7,924 nucleotides of DNA, taken from positions 1 to 7,924 of the forward strand of contig JBELMB010000231.1 in assembly GCA_042088665.1 (NCBI GenBank). Direction: 5' to 3'. Position numbers and translations under genes: made by a program. The notes beneath the pieces were generated by a model. The model was given only the letters and a program-made list of their open reading frames with translations. It was not told the origin of the DNA and made no database searches. This document shows positions 1-6,267 of the stretch, piece after piece (the first letter of the stretch is position 1; every line of letters begins with the position of its first letter). The stretch is from JBELMB01 sp042088665 (GTDB lineage: Bacteria; Pseudomonadota; Alphaproteobacteria; Rhodobacterales; Rhodobacteraceae).

Positions 1-173
1 CTGAAATCCCGAACGAATGCGGCGCAGGGGCGGTTTTCGCCCCGGATCCAGAAACGATCGCGGCAAATTTTAGGCTTTTTTTTAGTCTGAATTATGTCCA
101 AATCCTGACCCAAAACCGGTCGCATCGCGGGGCGCCTCATGCCCTTCGACGGTTTTGTAGCAGGGAATGTAAC
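1..173. other. Upstream region of the VWA gene
   Basis: No gene is seen here. A small hairpin is formed by GGGGCG (27-32) and CGCCCC (38-43) around a 5-base loop. It has no T run directly after it, so it is at best a weak end signal for something left of the window. An AT-rich patch with eight consecutive T follows at about 76-83. The promoter of the gene starting at 174 probably lies between there and about 150, but I cannot name convincing -35 and -10 hexamers. Confidence 0.35.
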
Positions 174-1577
174 ATGGTCTTAGACAAAGCGGCGCCCCCG
201 GTAGCGGGGCTCAGGCACAAGGCGCGGGCGTTCCTGCTCGATACATCGGGAAACATGTCCTACGTGGCGGTCGCCGTATCTCTGGTGATGATGATCTTCG
301 GCGGCGTGGCAATCGATGCCATGCATGCGGAACTGCGCCGCACAAAGATCCAGAACCAGTTGGATCGCGCCGTTCTTGCGGCCGCCAAAACCGAAAGCAA
401 CGTCGCGGCGGAAACCACGGTGCTGTCCTATTTCGACGCCATCGGCCTGTCCAGCACCTTGCGGGGCATTGAAACCGACGTCGAGAGCAACACGCGCCGG
501 GTGCGCGCCACCGGATCGGAGTCCATAGAGACACTGTTTCTGGAGCTGATTGGCGAAGACACCTTGGACGTGGGCGGGCTTGCCGAGGCCCAGGAGGCCG
601 TGGCGCGGCAGGAGATTTCACTGGTGCTCGATATCTCGGGCTCCATGCGCTTTGGCAACAAGATGGACGATCTGCGTCCCGCGGCGGTGAGTTTCGTGCA
701 AACCGTGCTGGAAGGGTCTGACCAGGCGACCATCAACCTTGTGCCCTACGCGGGTCAGGTCAACCCGTCACAGGCGGTCTTTGACTATCTCGGCGGCGTG
801 GCCCCGGCGCCCGCCAACCCCGACTCGCCAGAGGCTGTCGCAGCGGCAGAGGCCTTTGTCGCGGGGACGCCCTCTTCTTGTCTGGAGATTGCCGTTTCGG
901 ATTTCGCCACCGCCAATCTACCGGCGCAGGGATCCCTGATGACCCCGCATTTCATGAACTGGACCATCGCCGCCGACGTGATGGACTGGGGCTGGTGCCC
1001 GCAGGAACACAACGCCATCATCTATGCCTCCGACGATCTGGCGGCGCTGACCAACCGGCTGAACACCATGCGGATGCATGACGGAACGGGCACCCATTAT
1101 GGCATGCGCTGGGGCCTGTCCCTGCTGTCGCCCGAGGCGCAGCCGTTGTTTTCCCATCTCGCGTCTCAGGGGGTTGTCGCAAATGACAAAAGCAGCCTTC
1201 CGCTGAGTTGGAACAACGAGGCGTCGGACAAATACCTTGTGCTGATGACTGATGGCGCCATCACCGATCAATACCGCCCCAGCGATTTCTACGACCCGGA
1301 AAACGCCACCGTCGAACTGGGCAGCCGAAGTGGTGATCGTCAGAGCATGACCCGTCGCTCAGAGAACCTGACAAGCTTTTATGCGCAATGCGATCTGGCC
1401 AAGGCCAACAACGTCACCGTCTACACGATCGCCTTTCAGGCTTCGAGCAGCGGACGCACGGAGATGCGCAATTGTGCCTCCTCAGAGGCGCATTTCTTCA
1501 ATGTCGAAGACAGCACCATCGATGAGGCCTTTGCCTCCATCGCGCGCAGCATGATGGCTCTGCAGCTGACCCAATAG
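174..1577 (+). CDS. TadE/TadG-like pilus-assembly-related protein with VWA domain
   Basis: A 467-residue membrane-anchored protein of the TadG-like kind: a short cytoplasmic N-terminus, one transmembrane helix (about residues 29-48) after a TSGN motif, then a large exported part. From about residue 147 this is a von Willebrand factor A domain. The metal-site (MIDAS) motif DISGSM is at 153-158 (D153, S155, S157), the supporting threonine is in the DGTGTH segment (303-308), and the second aspartate is in LVLMTDG (D360). In Tad systems such proteins are linked to assembly or anchoring of Flp-type pili at the cell envelope, and VWA domains bind partners through a metal ion. The start at 174 is supported by AGGGA (162-166), 7 bases upstream. 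No other tad gene (TadA, TadB, Flp, RcpA) is visible. It may therefore be an orphan copy or the last gene of a cluster to the left. The family call is firm; the pilus role is inferred. Confidence 0.85.
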   Translation: MVLDKAAPPVAGLRHKARAFLLDTSGNMSYVAVAVSLVMMIFGGVAIDAMHAELRRTKIQNQLDRAVLAAAKTESNVAAETTVLSYFDAIGLSSTLRGIETDVESNTRRVRATGSESIETLFLELIGEDTLDVGGLAEAQEAVARQEISLVLDISGSMRFGNKMDDLRPAAVSFVQTVLEGSDQATINLVPYAGQVNPSQAVFDYLGGVAPAPANPDSPEAVAAAEAFVAGTPSSCLEIAVSDFATANLPAQGSLMTPHFMNWTIAADVMDWGWCPQEHNAIIYASDDLAALTNRLNTMRMHDGTGTHYGMRWGLSLLSPEAQPLFSHLASQGVVANDKSSLPLSWNNEASDKYLVLMTDGAITDQYRPSDFYDPENATVELGSRSGDRQSMTRRSENLTSFYAQCDLAKANNVTVYTIAFQASSSGRTEMRNCASSEAHFFNVEDSTIDEAFASIARSMMALQLTQ

Positions 1578-1588
1578 GGGGCTGTGGA

Positions 1589-1622
1589 CATCGGGGCGGC
1601 GCTGAGACAGCCCGCCCCGATG
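1589..1622. terminator. Hairpin between convergent genes, likely shared terminator
   Basis: A perfect 11-bp inverted repeat (CATCGGGGCGG at 1589-1599, its complement at 1612-1622) lies in the 60-bp gap between the VWA gene and mcd, which converge here. The stem continues inward past one unpaired C (1600) with four more pairs (1601-1604 with 1608-1611), leaving a 3-base loop. On the + strand it is followed by GTCTTTC, a weak T tract; on the - strand there is no T tract. A terminator for the VWA gene is likely, and use in both directions is possible. Confidence 0.65.
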
Positions 1623-1637
1623 GTCTTTCAGTCACTT

Positions 1638-3323
1638 TCAGGCGAGCAGGCGACGCGCGATCACCTGCGCCTGAATCTCTGCGGCACCCTCAAAAATGTT
1701 CAGGATACGGGCGTCGCACAGGATGCGGCTGATCCCGTACTCCAGCGCGAACCCGTTGCCGCCATGGATCTGCAGCGCGTTGTCGGCGCAGGCCCAGGCC
1801 ACGCGGGCCGCCAGCAGCTTTGCCATGCCGGCCTCAAGGTCGCAACGGCGGCCTTCGTCCTTTTCGCGGGCAGAGAAGTAGGTGAGCTGACGCGCGACCA
1901 TGATCTCGACCGCCATGATCGCCAGCTTGCCGGAGACGCGCGGAAACTTGATCAGCGGCTTGCCGAACTGCTTGCGATCAAGCGCATATTGCATGCCGAC
2001 ATCCATCGCCGATTGCGCGACCCCGATGGCCCGGGCCGCGGTCTGGATGCGGGCGGATTCAAACGTCTCCATCAACTGCTTGAAGCCCTTGCCCTCTTCG
2101 CCGCCCAGAATGTTCTCACCCTTCACTTTGAAATCATCAAAGTTGACGGTGTATTCCTTCATGCCGCGGTAGCCCAGCACTTCGATCTCGCCGCCGGAGA
2201 TGCCCGGATCCTGCCAGGGCGCCTCGTCGGTGCCCGGTGTCTTCTCTGCGAGGAACATCGACAGCCCGCGGTGATCCGTGGTGTCGGGCACGGAGCGCGC
2301 CAGAACCGTCATGACATGGGTGCGCGCGGCATGGGTGATCCATGTCTTGTTGCCATTGATGACCCAGTCGCCTGCCTCGTCCTTGACCGCCTTGGTGCGC
2401 AACGCGCCGAGGTCAGAGCCGGTGTTCGGCTCGGTAAAGACCGCAGTCGGCAGGATCTCTCCGCTTGCCAGCCCGGGCAGCCATTTTTCCTTTTGCGCGT
2501 CGGTGCCGCCACAGATGATCAGTTCCGCGGCAATCTCGGACCGGGTGGCAAGGCTGCCCACCCCGATGTATCCGCGCGAAAGCTCTTCGGAGACGACGCA
2601 CATCGACGCCTTGGACAGGCCAAACCCGCCGAATTCCTCGGGGATGGTCAGGCCAAAGACACCCATTTCCGAGAGGTCTCCGATCACCTCCATCGGGATC
2701 AACTCGTCGTTCAGATGCCATTCATGCGCATGGGGCTCGACCTTGTCGACAGAGTAGCGGCGGAACTGTTCGCGGATCATTTCCAACTCGTCGTCGAGCC
2801 CGGATTTGCCCACGGTGATCTCTGCCCGGCGCTCTTCCATGAGGTCCACCAGACGGGTGCGCACGGCCTGCGTGTTTGCGCCCTGCGTCAGGGTCATGAC
2901 TTCGGGTGTCATGAGCGCGCGCATGTCGTCCTGCGCAAGGCCCATGTCCTGCAGGCGCACCATTTCACCCTGATTCATCTGGATGCCGCCGTAGACCTGC
3001 CAGAGGTATTCCCCAAAGGCGATCTGGTGCAAAAGCTGCTCGATCTCGCCAAAGGTGCCCTCGGCGTGCAGTTTCTCGGCCCAGCCCTGCATCTGGCGCA
3101 GGCTTTCGACATAGGTGGCGAACCACGCGAGGCCATGCGCCGCGGTCTGGTGTGCCTCCACCGCCGCGCCAGAGACGCGGCCCTCCACCGTGACCATCTC
3201 GCGCACCCGGGTGCGCGCGGTTTCAAAGACCTCTTCGACCGGGGCAATGGCTGCCGCAGTCAGTGTCAGCAGGTCGGGCAGGATCACGCTGCCAAGGCTC
3301 AGGTCTTGTCCGTCGTGGGCCAT
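1638..3323 (-). CDS. mcd: (2S)-methylsuccinyl-CoA dehydrogenase, ethylmalonyl-CoA pathway
   Basis: A 561-residue FAD-dependent acyl-CoA dehydrogenase. Ordinary family members have about 380-400 residues. Here an extra helical N-terminal region of about 175 residues precedes the catalytic core, which starts near DELEMIREQF (178-187). Core signatures are TEPNTGSDLG (297-306, flavin/substrate site), YALDRKQFGKP (446-456), IHGGNGF (519-525) and NIFEG (542-546). E545 sits where medium-chain type dehydrogenases keep the catalytic base. The extension plus this C-terminal block matches my knowledge of Mcd, which oxidises (2S)-methylsuccinyl-CoA to mesaconyl-CoA and passes electrons to ETF. In acetyl-CoA assimilation without isocitrate lyase this step precedes mesaconyl-CoA hydratase. 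The start is fixed by AGGAGA (3331-3336), 7 bases upstream. The gene diverges from the TSUP permease and converges on the VWA gene, so it appears monocistronic. Automatic annotation may call it only acyl-CoA dehydrogenase. Confidence 0.85.
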   Translation of the reverse strand: MAHDGQDLSLGSVILPDLLTLTAAAIAPVEEVFETARTRVREMVTVEGRVSGAAVEAHQTAAHGLAWFATYVESLRQMQGWAEKLHAEGTFGEIEQLLHQIAFGEYLWQVYGGIQMNQGEMVRLQDMGLAQDDMRALMTPEVMTLTQGANTQAVRTRLVDLMEERRAEITVGKSGLDDELEMIREQFRRYSVDKVEPHAHEWHLNDELIPMEVIGDLSEMGVFGLTIPEEFGGFGLSKASMCVVSEELSRGYIGVGSLATRSEIAAELIICGGTDAQKEKWLPGLASGEILPTAVFTEPNTGSDLGALRTKAVKDEAGDWVINGNKTWITHAARTHVMTVLARSVPDTTDHRGLSMFLAEKTPGTDEAPWQDPGISGGEIEVLGYRGMKEYTVNFDDFKVKGENILGGEEGKGFKQLMETFESARIQTAARAIGVAQSAMDVGMQYALDRKQFGKPLIKFPRVSGKLAIMAVEIMVARQLTYFSAREKDEGRRCDLEAGMAKLLAARVAWACADNALQIHGGNGFALEYGISRILCDARILNIFEGAAEIQAQVIARRLLA

Positions 3324-3471
3324 TTCATCGTCTCCTAAACGCGGGTTGGGCAGGTCCTAGCGACTTTGCAGGTGCAGCGCAACAAAAATACCTTGGAAAT
3401 GCATTCTCCGTTCATTTCTTGCGTGACCGATTTTTGCGGTGCCTGCAGAACGGGCGTGCTATCCCGCCGCC
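3324..3471. promoter_or_regulatory. Divergent promoter region of mcd and the TSUP permease
   Basis: These 148 bp must hold the promoters of both divergent genes. Visible structure: the 8-bp palindrome AATGCATT (3398-3405), and an overlapping inverted repeat GAAATG (3396-3401) / CATTTC (3413-3418) with an 11-base spacer. Either could be an operator. TTGC (3366-3369) faces GCAA (3379-3382) closer to mcd. The stretch around 3381-3420 is the most AT-rich. I do not see clear -35/-10 hexamers for either gene, so no start point is proposed. Confidence 0.4.
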
Positions 3472-4242
3472 ATGAGCGGCCTGATCCCAGAACTTACCCT
3501 GACATTTGCCTTTGTGTCCCTCGCAATTGCGATGCTGGCGGGGATCGTCAAGGGGCTCGTCGGCTTTGCCATGCCGATGATCCTGATTTCAGGCCTGTCC
3601 AGCGTCATTGCGCCGGAACTGGCGCTGGCCGGGTTGATCCTGCCGACACTGGTGACCAATGGCGTGCAAGCGTTGCGGCAAGGGGCCGCCGCGGCGGTGG
3701 CTTCGGTCAAACGGTTCGGGCTGTTTCTGGGCGTTGGCCTCGTGGCGCTGCTGTGCTCGGCGCAACTGGTGGCTGTCCTGCCCACAGAATGGCTGCTGTT
3801 GGGCATCGGCCTGCCGATCACGCTCTTTGCGATGGTGCAGCTTGCAGGTTGGCAATTGCATCTGCGCAATGGGCCCAACTGGCGGACAGAAGCGGCCGTG
3901 GGCAGCGTTGCCGGCTTTATCGGTGGGCTGTCCGGTGTCTGGGGGCCGCCGACGGTGGCCTATCTCACGGCCATTGGCACGGAAAAGCGCGAACAGATGC
4001 GCGTGCAAGGGGTGATTTACGGGCTGGGCGCGGTGGCGCTGGCCGTGGCGCATGTTGGCTCGGGCATCGTAACGGCCCGCAGCCTTGTGCTGTCGGCCTT
4101 GCTGGTGCCGCCCGCGCTGCTGGGCATGTGGATGGGTGGGTTGATACAGGACCGGATCAACCAGGCCGCGTTTCGCAAGGCCACTCTGGTGGTGCTGTTT
4201 CTCGCAGGTCTGAACCTGATCCGACGGGCCGTCATGGGGTGA
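3472..4242 (+). CDS. TauE/SafE (TSUP) family membrane permease
   Basis: A 256-residue, strongly hydrophobic protein with about eight predicted membrane helices in two related halves. Each half carries the glycine-rich signature of the TSUP (TauE/SafE, DUF81) family: GIVKGLVGFAMP at 24-35 and GFIGGLSGVWGPP at 148-160. The family moves anions, often sulfur compounds such as sulfite or sulfoacetate, across the inner membrane. The substrate here cannot be read from sequence and no sulfonate gene is nearby. The chosen ATG begins MSGLIPEL and places the first helix right after the N-terminus. An in-frame GTG at 3439 would add eleven residues of non-membrane character and is less likely. No strong Shine-Dalgarno sequence precedes the ATG. 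The gene stands alone on its strand, with 531 bp to the next gene, and shares its promoter region with mcd. Confidence 0.85.
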   Translation: MSGLIPELTLTFAFVSLAIAMLAGIVKGLVGFAMPMILISGLSSVIAPELALAGLILPTLVTNGVQALRQGAAAAVASVKRFGLFLGVGLVALLCSAQLVAVLPTEWLLLGIGLPITLFAMVQLAGWQLHLRNGPNWRTEAAVGSVAGFIGGLSGVWGPPTVAYLTAIGTEKREQMRVQGVIYGLGAVALAVAHVGSGIVTARSLVLSALLVPPALLGMWMGGLIQDRINQAAFRKATLVVLFLAGLNLIRRAVMG

Positions 4243-4280
4243 GCAAGCTGCCTGCAAAGGCGGCAGATCAATTGTCATCG

Positions 4281-4309
4281 AACAATGCTGACGTCACGGC
4301 GCAATTGTT
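4281..4309 (+). terminator. Weak hairpin after the TSUP gene
   Basis: AACAATGC (4281-4288) pairs with GCAATTGTT (4301-4309) with one bulged A. The loop contains most of the palindrome TGACGTCA (4289-4296). The T-rich tail (TTTCCCCTTT) is poor and the stem is AT-rich, so termination would be weak. The same bases also form the ATTGT/ACAAT operator-like repeats, an alternative reading. Confidence 0.25.
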
Positions 4310-4359
4310 TCCCCTTTATGTACGTTCGATCCGGGCAATAAGGTAGGTTGGCGCGCGAC

Positions 4360-4377
4360 CTGTCATTGTCCTGTCAT
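4360..4377 (+). promoter_or_regulatory. Pho-box-like direct repeat (putative PhoB site)
   Basis: Two perfect copies of the heptamer CTGTCAT (4360-4366 and 4371-4377) are separated by TGTC, giving an 11-bp period. This is the architecture of the PhoB-binding Pho box known from enterobacteria and conserved in many proteobacteria (CTGTCAT, four bases, CTGTCAT/C). The spacer is less AT-rich than the consensus. No good -10 hexamer is seen about 10-11 bp further on, and the next gene starts 396 bp downstream, so the target is unclear. The match itself is exact; function is inferred. Confidence 0.5.
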
Positions 4378-4569
4378 AAAATCTACGGACCTCTCGCCAA
4401 AAAATCCCGGCCATATATGGAATAAATTCCCGAATTAGGGATTTAATCGAAAACAATAATGCGCGCTTGCATATTCCGCTTCACGCCACCGACATAGCAG
4501 GCCGCGGCCCTGAACCTGCAAGTGTCAAACCGCTCAAAACTTGACCCAACATCCTGAAAACATTAAGTT

Positions 4570-4587
4570 ATGACAAAGCTTCGACAG
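4570..4587 (-). promoter_or_regulatory. Degenerate reverse-oriented Pho-like repeat
   Basis: Read on the - strand this is CTGTCGA, AGCT, TTGTCAT: two imperfect heptamers (5/7 and 6/7 matches to CTGTCAT) with the same 11-bp period as the perfect repeat 200 bp upstream. It points away from the downstream gene, and no - strand gene lies ahead of it. It may be chance; it is listed because it shares a region with the exact site. Confidence 0.2.
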
Positions 4588-4737
4588 ACACGTCCCTTGG
4601 ATCATGGCCGTTCAACCCCGAGACGCCCCTTATCCGCTCTCGATTAAGGAATGCCTTACTCGACCCGAGGGTGAGGACAGGCAAAGTGTTTTCAAGCTGC
4701 GGTTCTTTTTTTGAAGACAGGCGGCTGAGAATCGGTA

Positions 4738-4743
4738 TTTAAT
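4738..4743 (+). promoter_or_regulatory. Candidate -10 element for the secreted-protein gene
   Basis: TTTAAT differs at one position from the TATAAT consensus and lies 30 bp before the ATG at 4774, giving a short leader. The nearest -35-like hexamer, TTGAAG (4711-4716), is 21 bp away, which is too far for a standard promoter. The element alone is therefore weak evidence. Confidence 0.25.
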
Positions 4744-4773
4744 CGCCGTATCAACACATTTTGGAGGTAAGAT

Positions 4774-5139
4774 ATGAAAATCAACACTATTGCCGGTGCA
4801 CTGGCCCTCGGCCTCGCAGTTCTTGGCACATCCGTTGCCGCAGAAACTTGGACCGGCCCCGAGTATGGCACCCCAGACCCTTTCCCCGGCTATCACCCCG
4901 CCGTCGACGCCGAGATCCGCAACAGCTACAAGCCGCCGTTCAAAGAGGTTGGCCCGAACACCGCGTCGCGCTCGATCAAGTATCGCGGCATTGCAAACAA
5001 GTACACCGACTATCGCCCCTACATCCGTGGCACATATGGCTCGCTGGCCTGCGCGGATGCCCACAAGGGCCTGCGTTATGTCACCGTGACGACCTTCTGG
5101 CGCGGCACGCGCGACGTTCTGCGCTGCACGTCCAACTGA
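4774..5139 (+). CDS. Small secreted protein of unknown function
   Basis: I do not recognise this 121-residue protein. It has a classic Sec signal peptide: Lys2, a hydrophobic stretch at about 6-19, and a likely cut after V21-A22-A23, leaving about 98 mature residues. The mature part is rich in Tyr, Pro, Gly and Arg/Lys, with short motifs such as PDPFPGYHP (34-42), YTDYRPYIRGTYG (77-89) and TTFWRGTRDVLRC (106-118). Its only two cysteines, C93 and C118, could form a disulfide in the periplasm. The start is certain: GGAGG (4763-4767) lies 6 bases before the ATG. A strong terminator follows, and the next gene has its own leader, so it is probably transcribed alone. Its 5' region carries a Pho-box-like repeat, which hints at phosphate control. 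The reality of the gene is well supported; the function is unknown. Confidence 0.8.
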   Translation: MKINTIAGALALGLAVLGTSVAAETWTGPEYGTPDPFPGYHPAVDAEIRNSYKPPFKEVGPNTASRSIKYRGIANKYTDYRPYIRGTYGSLACADAHKGLRYVTVTTFWRGTRDVLRCTSN

Positions 5140-5174
5140 TCGCTTTCGGATCCTTTCCGGATCCATGTGACGCG

Positions 5175-5199
5175 ACGCCCCGGTCTTGCACCGGGGCGT
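5175..5199 (+). terminator. Intrinsic terminator of the secreted-protein gene
   Basis: A perfect 10-bp GC-rich stem (ACGCCCCGGT at 5175-5184, complement at 5190-5199) closes a 5-base loop and is followed by TTTCGCGTTT. It lies 36 bp after the stop codon. The two GGATCC copies just before it (5148-5153, 5159-5164) can also pair with each other, but that stem is shorter. Confidence 0.8.
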
Positions 5200-5430
5200 T
5201 TCGCGTTTGGGGACAGTGATTTCGGTCCGGGACTTTCCTGATGCTTCTCCGGGGTCTCTCTGGCGTTTCTCTGGGGCGGCTCAGGGCTGTCCGATCCGCC
5301 GCAGCCGATCTGTGATCCGGCACGCATCAAGGTGCCCCTTTGATCGGCGACTGACAGATTGCGCCAGTCACGGTTTGACAAGCCGCCGCAGCGCGGCAAC
5401 TCTGGCGGCAACAGCCACAGGGGATCCGAC
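5200..5430 (+). promoter_or_regulatory. Leader and promoter region of the ABC operon
   Basis: This region between the terminator and the binding-protein gene should hold the operon promoter. TTGACA (5375-5380) is a perfect -35 hexamer, but the sequence 16-18 bp further on is GC-rich and has no clear -10. Two possible operator structures lie upstream of it: ATCAAGG/CCTTTGAT (5326-5332 with 5337-5344, one bulged T), and GACTG (5349-5353) with CAGTC (5365-5369). The regulator is unknown and no regulator gene is in the window. Confidence 0.35.
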
Positions 5431-6267
5431 ATGAACCATCTCATCAAACACAGCCTTGCAGGCGCAGGCGCCGCCGCCCTGATCCTGGGCCTCGCAAGCG
5501 CCGCCACCGCAGAAACCTGCGCAACCGGCAAGACCCTGACCGAGGGCATGCTGACCATCGCCACGGGCAATCCCGCCTATTACCCGTGGGTCATGGACGA
5601 CGCCCCCGAAAGCGGCAATGGCTTCGAAGCGGCCGTCGCCTATGCCGTCGCCGCCGAGATGGGCTTTGACGCGGAGGCCGTCACATGGGTGCGCACCTCT
5701 TTCGATCAATCGATCCAGCCGGGCGCAAAGGATTTTGACATCAACCTCCAGCAGTTCTCGATCACTGAAGAGCGCGAAAAGATCGTCGATTTCTCCCTGC
5801 CTTACTACAGTTCCGCGATGGCGGTCCTGACCACCACATCCGTGGTCGAAGGCGGCGCAGAGCCGACATTGGAGTCGCTCAAGGGGCTGATCTGGGGGGC
5901 CGATGCCAATACCACCGCCGTGCCCATGCTGCAGGACCTGATCGGCCCCGAAAAGGACCCGCTCTTGTACAACGACAACGTTGATGTGACCGCCGCCATG
6001 CAGGCGGGTCAGATCGATGCGGCGCTGTTCGATCTGCCGACAGCGCTCTACCTGTCAGCCGTGGTGGTGAATGGCGGCACGCTGCTGGGCCAGTTCCCGG
6101 CGGACCGCTCCGAGAACCCGGACCAGTTCGGCATGTTGATGGAAGAGGGCAGCGCGCTGAAAGCCTGCGTCGATGCGGCCCTGACCACGCTGACCGACAA
6201 TGGTGCCCTCGCCGCGATCGAGGCCGAGTGGCTGCAGGACACAACTGGCGTGCCCGTCATCGAGTAA
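5431..6267 (+). CDS. ABC transporter periplasmic substrate-binding protein, family 3
   Basis: A 278-residue periplasmic binding protein of the family that serves polar amino acid importers. It captures the ligand and delivers it to the membrane permease. The signal peptide spans residues 1-27 (basic start, Ala/Leu core, cut after A25-T26-A27). Family marks are ATGNPAYYPW (44-53), SGNGFEAAVAYAVAAEMGF (61-79), the ITEER segment whose R115 corresponds to the arginine that holds the ligand carboxylate in relatives, and FDLPTALY (200-207) with D201 in the ligand cleft. C30 and C246, the only cysteines of the mature part, may form a disulfide. The ATG at 5431 is preferred over one at 5359: it follows AGGGGA (5419-5424) by 6 bases and begins the signal peptide directly. 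It is the first gene of an operon with permease and ATPase. The ligand is unresolved: an amino acid or a compatible-solute-like zwitterion. Confidence 0.88.
   Translation: MNHLIKHSLAGAGAAALILGLASAATAETCATGKTLTEGMLTIATGNPAYYPWVMDDAPESGNGFEAAVAYAVAAEMGFDAEAVTWVRTSFDQSIQPGAKDFDINLQQFSITEEREKIVDFSLPYYSSAMAVLTTTSVVEGGAEPTLESLKGLIWGADANTTAVPMLQDLIGPEKDPLLYNDNVDVTAAMQAGQIDAALFDLPTALYLSAVVVNGGTLLGQFPADRSENPDQFGMLMEEGSALKACVDAALTTLTDNGALAAIEAEWLQDTTGVPVIE

Larger units (their letters stand above)
4243..4773. other. 531-bp non-coding region with repeats and possible regulatory sites
   Basis: No ORF here has convincing start signals and length. The middle (about 4370-4470) is clearly AT-richer than the flanking genes. 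Structures seen: ATTGT/ACAAT half-sites near 4271-4309, a Pho-box-like direct repeat at 4360-4377, the palindrome CCATATATGG (4411-4420), a bulged stem AAATTCCC (4424-4431) with GGGATTT (4438-4444), a reverse Pho-like repeat at 4570-4587, and a small hairpin TAAGG/CCTTA (4645-4649 / 4654-4658) flanked by TCGA on both sides. The downstream gene needs far less than this for a promoter, so the region could hold a long leader, a small RNA, or remains of a lost gene. Confidence 0.5.

Noticed and set aside
1584..3338. A 584-codon open frame on the + strand opposite mcd
   Set aside because: It is the mirror of mcd in a GC-rich gene with few antisense stops. Its product has no recognisable domain, while the - strand product has complete dehydrogenase motifs and a good ribosome site.
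3365..3382. TTTGC and GCAA near the mcd start as a possible short-chain acyl-CoA regulator (PccR/RamB-type) site
   Set aside because: As I recall the motif, it needs TTTGCAAA repeats. Only a partial half-site is present, so the match is too weak.
4285..4341. An 18-codon ORF from ATG at 4285
   Set aside because: No ribosome site, very short, and it overlaps a hairpin and operator-like repeats.
3366..4346. A 326-codon + frame overlapping the TSUP gene
   Set aside because: Low-complexity Arg/Gly/Ala-rich product without membrane segments; the overlapping TSUP frame carries both family signatures.
4411..4420. CCATATATGG, identical to a eukaryotic CArG box
   Set aside because: The eukaryotic meaning does not apply in bacteria. 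It is kept only as a palindrome within the intergenic description.
5148..5164. Two GGATCC copies 11 bp apart as a cloning scar or repeat element
   Set aside because: GGATCC also occurs elsewhere in the window (near 45, 2207, 5421, 7443 and 7732) in native genes, so it fits ordinary composition; the pair at most makes a small stem.
4630..5166. A 178-codon - frame across the secreted-protein gene
   Set aside because: It covers the terminator side and the real gene in antisense, with no ribosome site or domain. The + frame has a signal peptide and GGAGG.
5241..5315. A short ORF of about 23 codons in the leader of the ABC operon
   Set aside because: No ribosome site and no recognisable leader-peptide pattern such as repeated amino acid codons.
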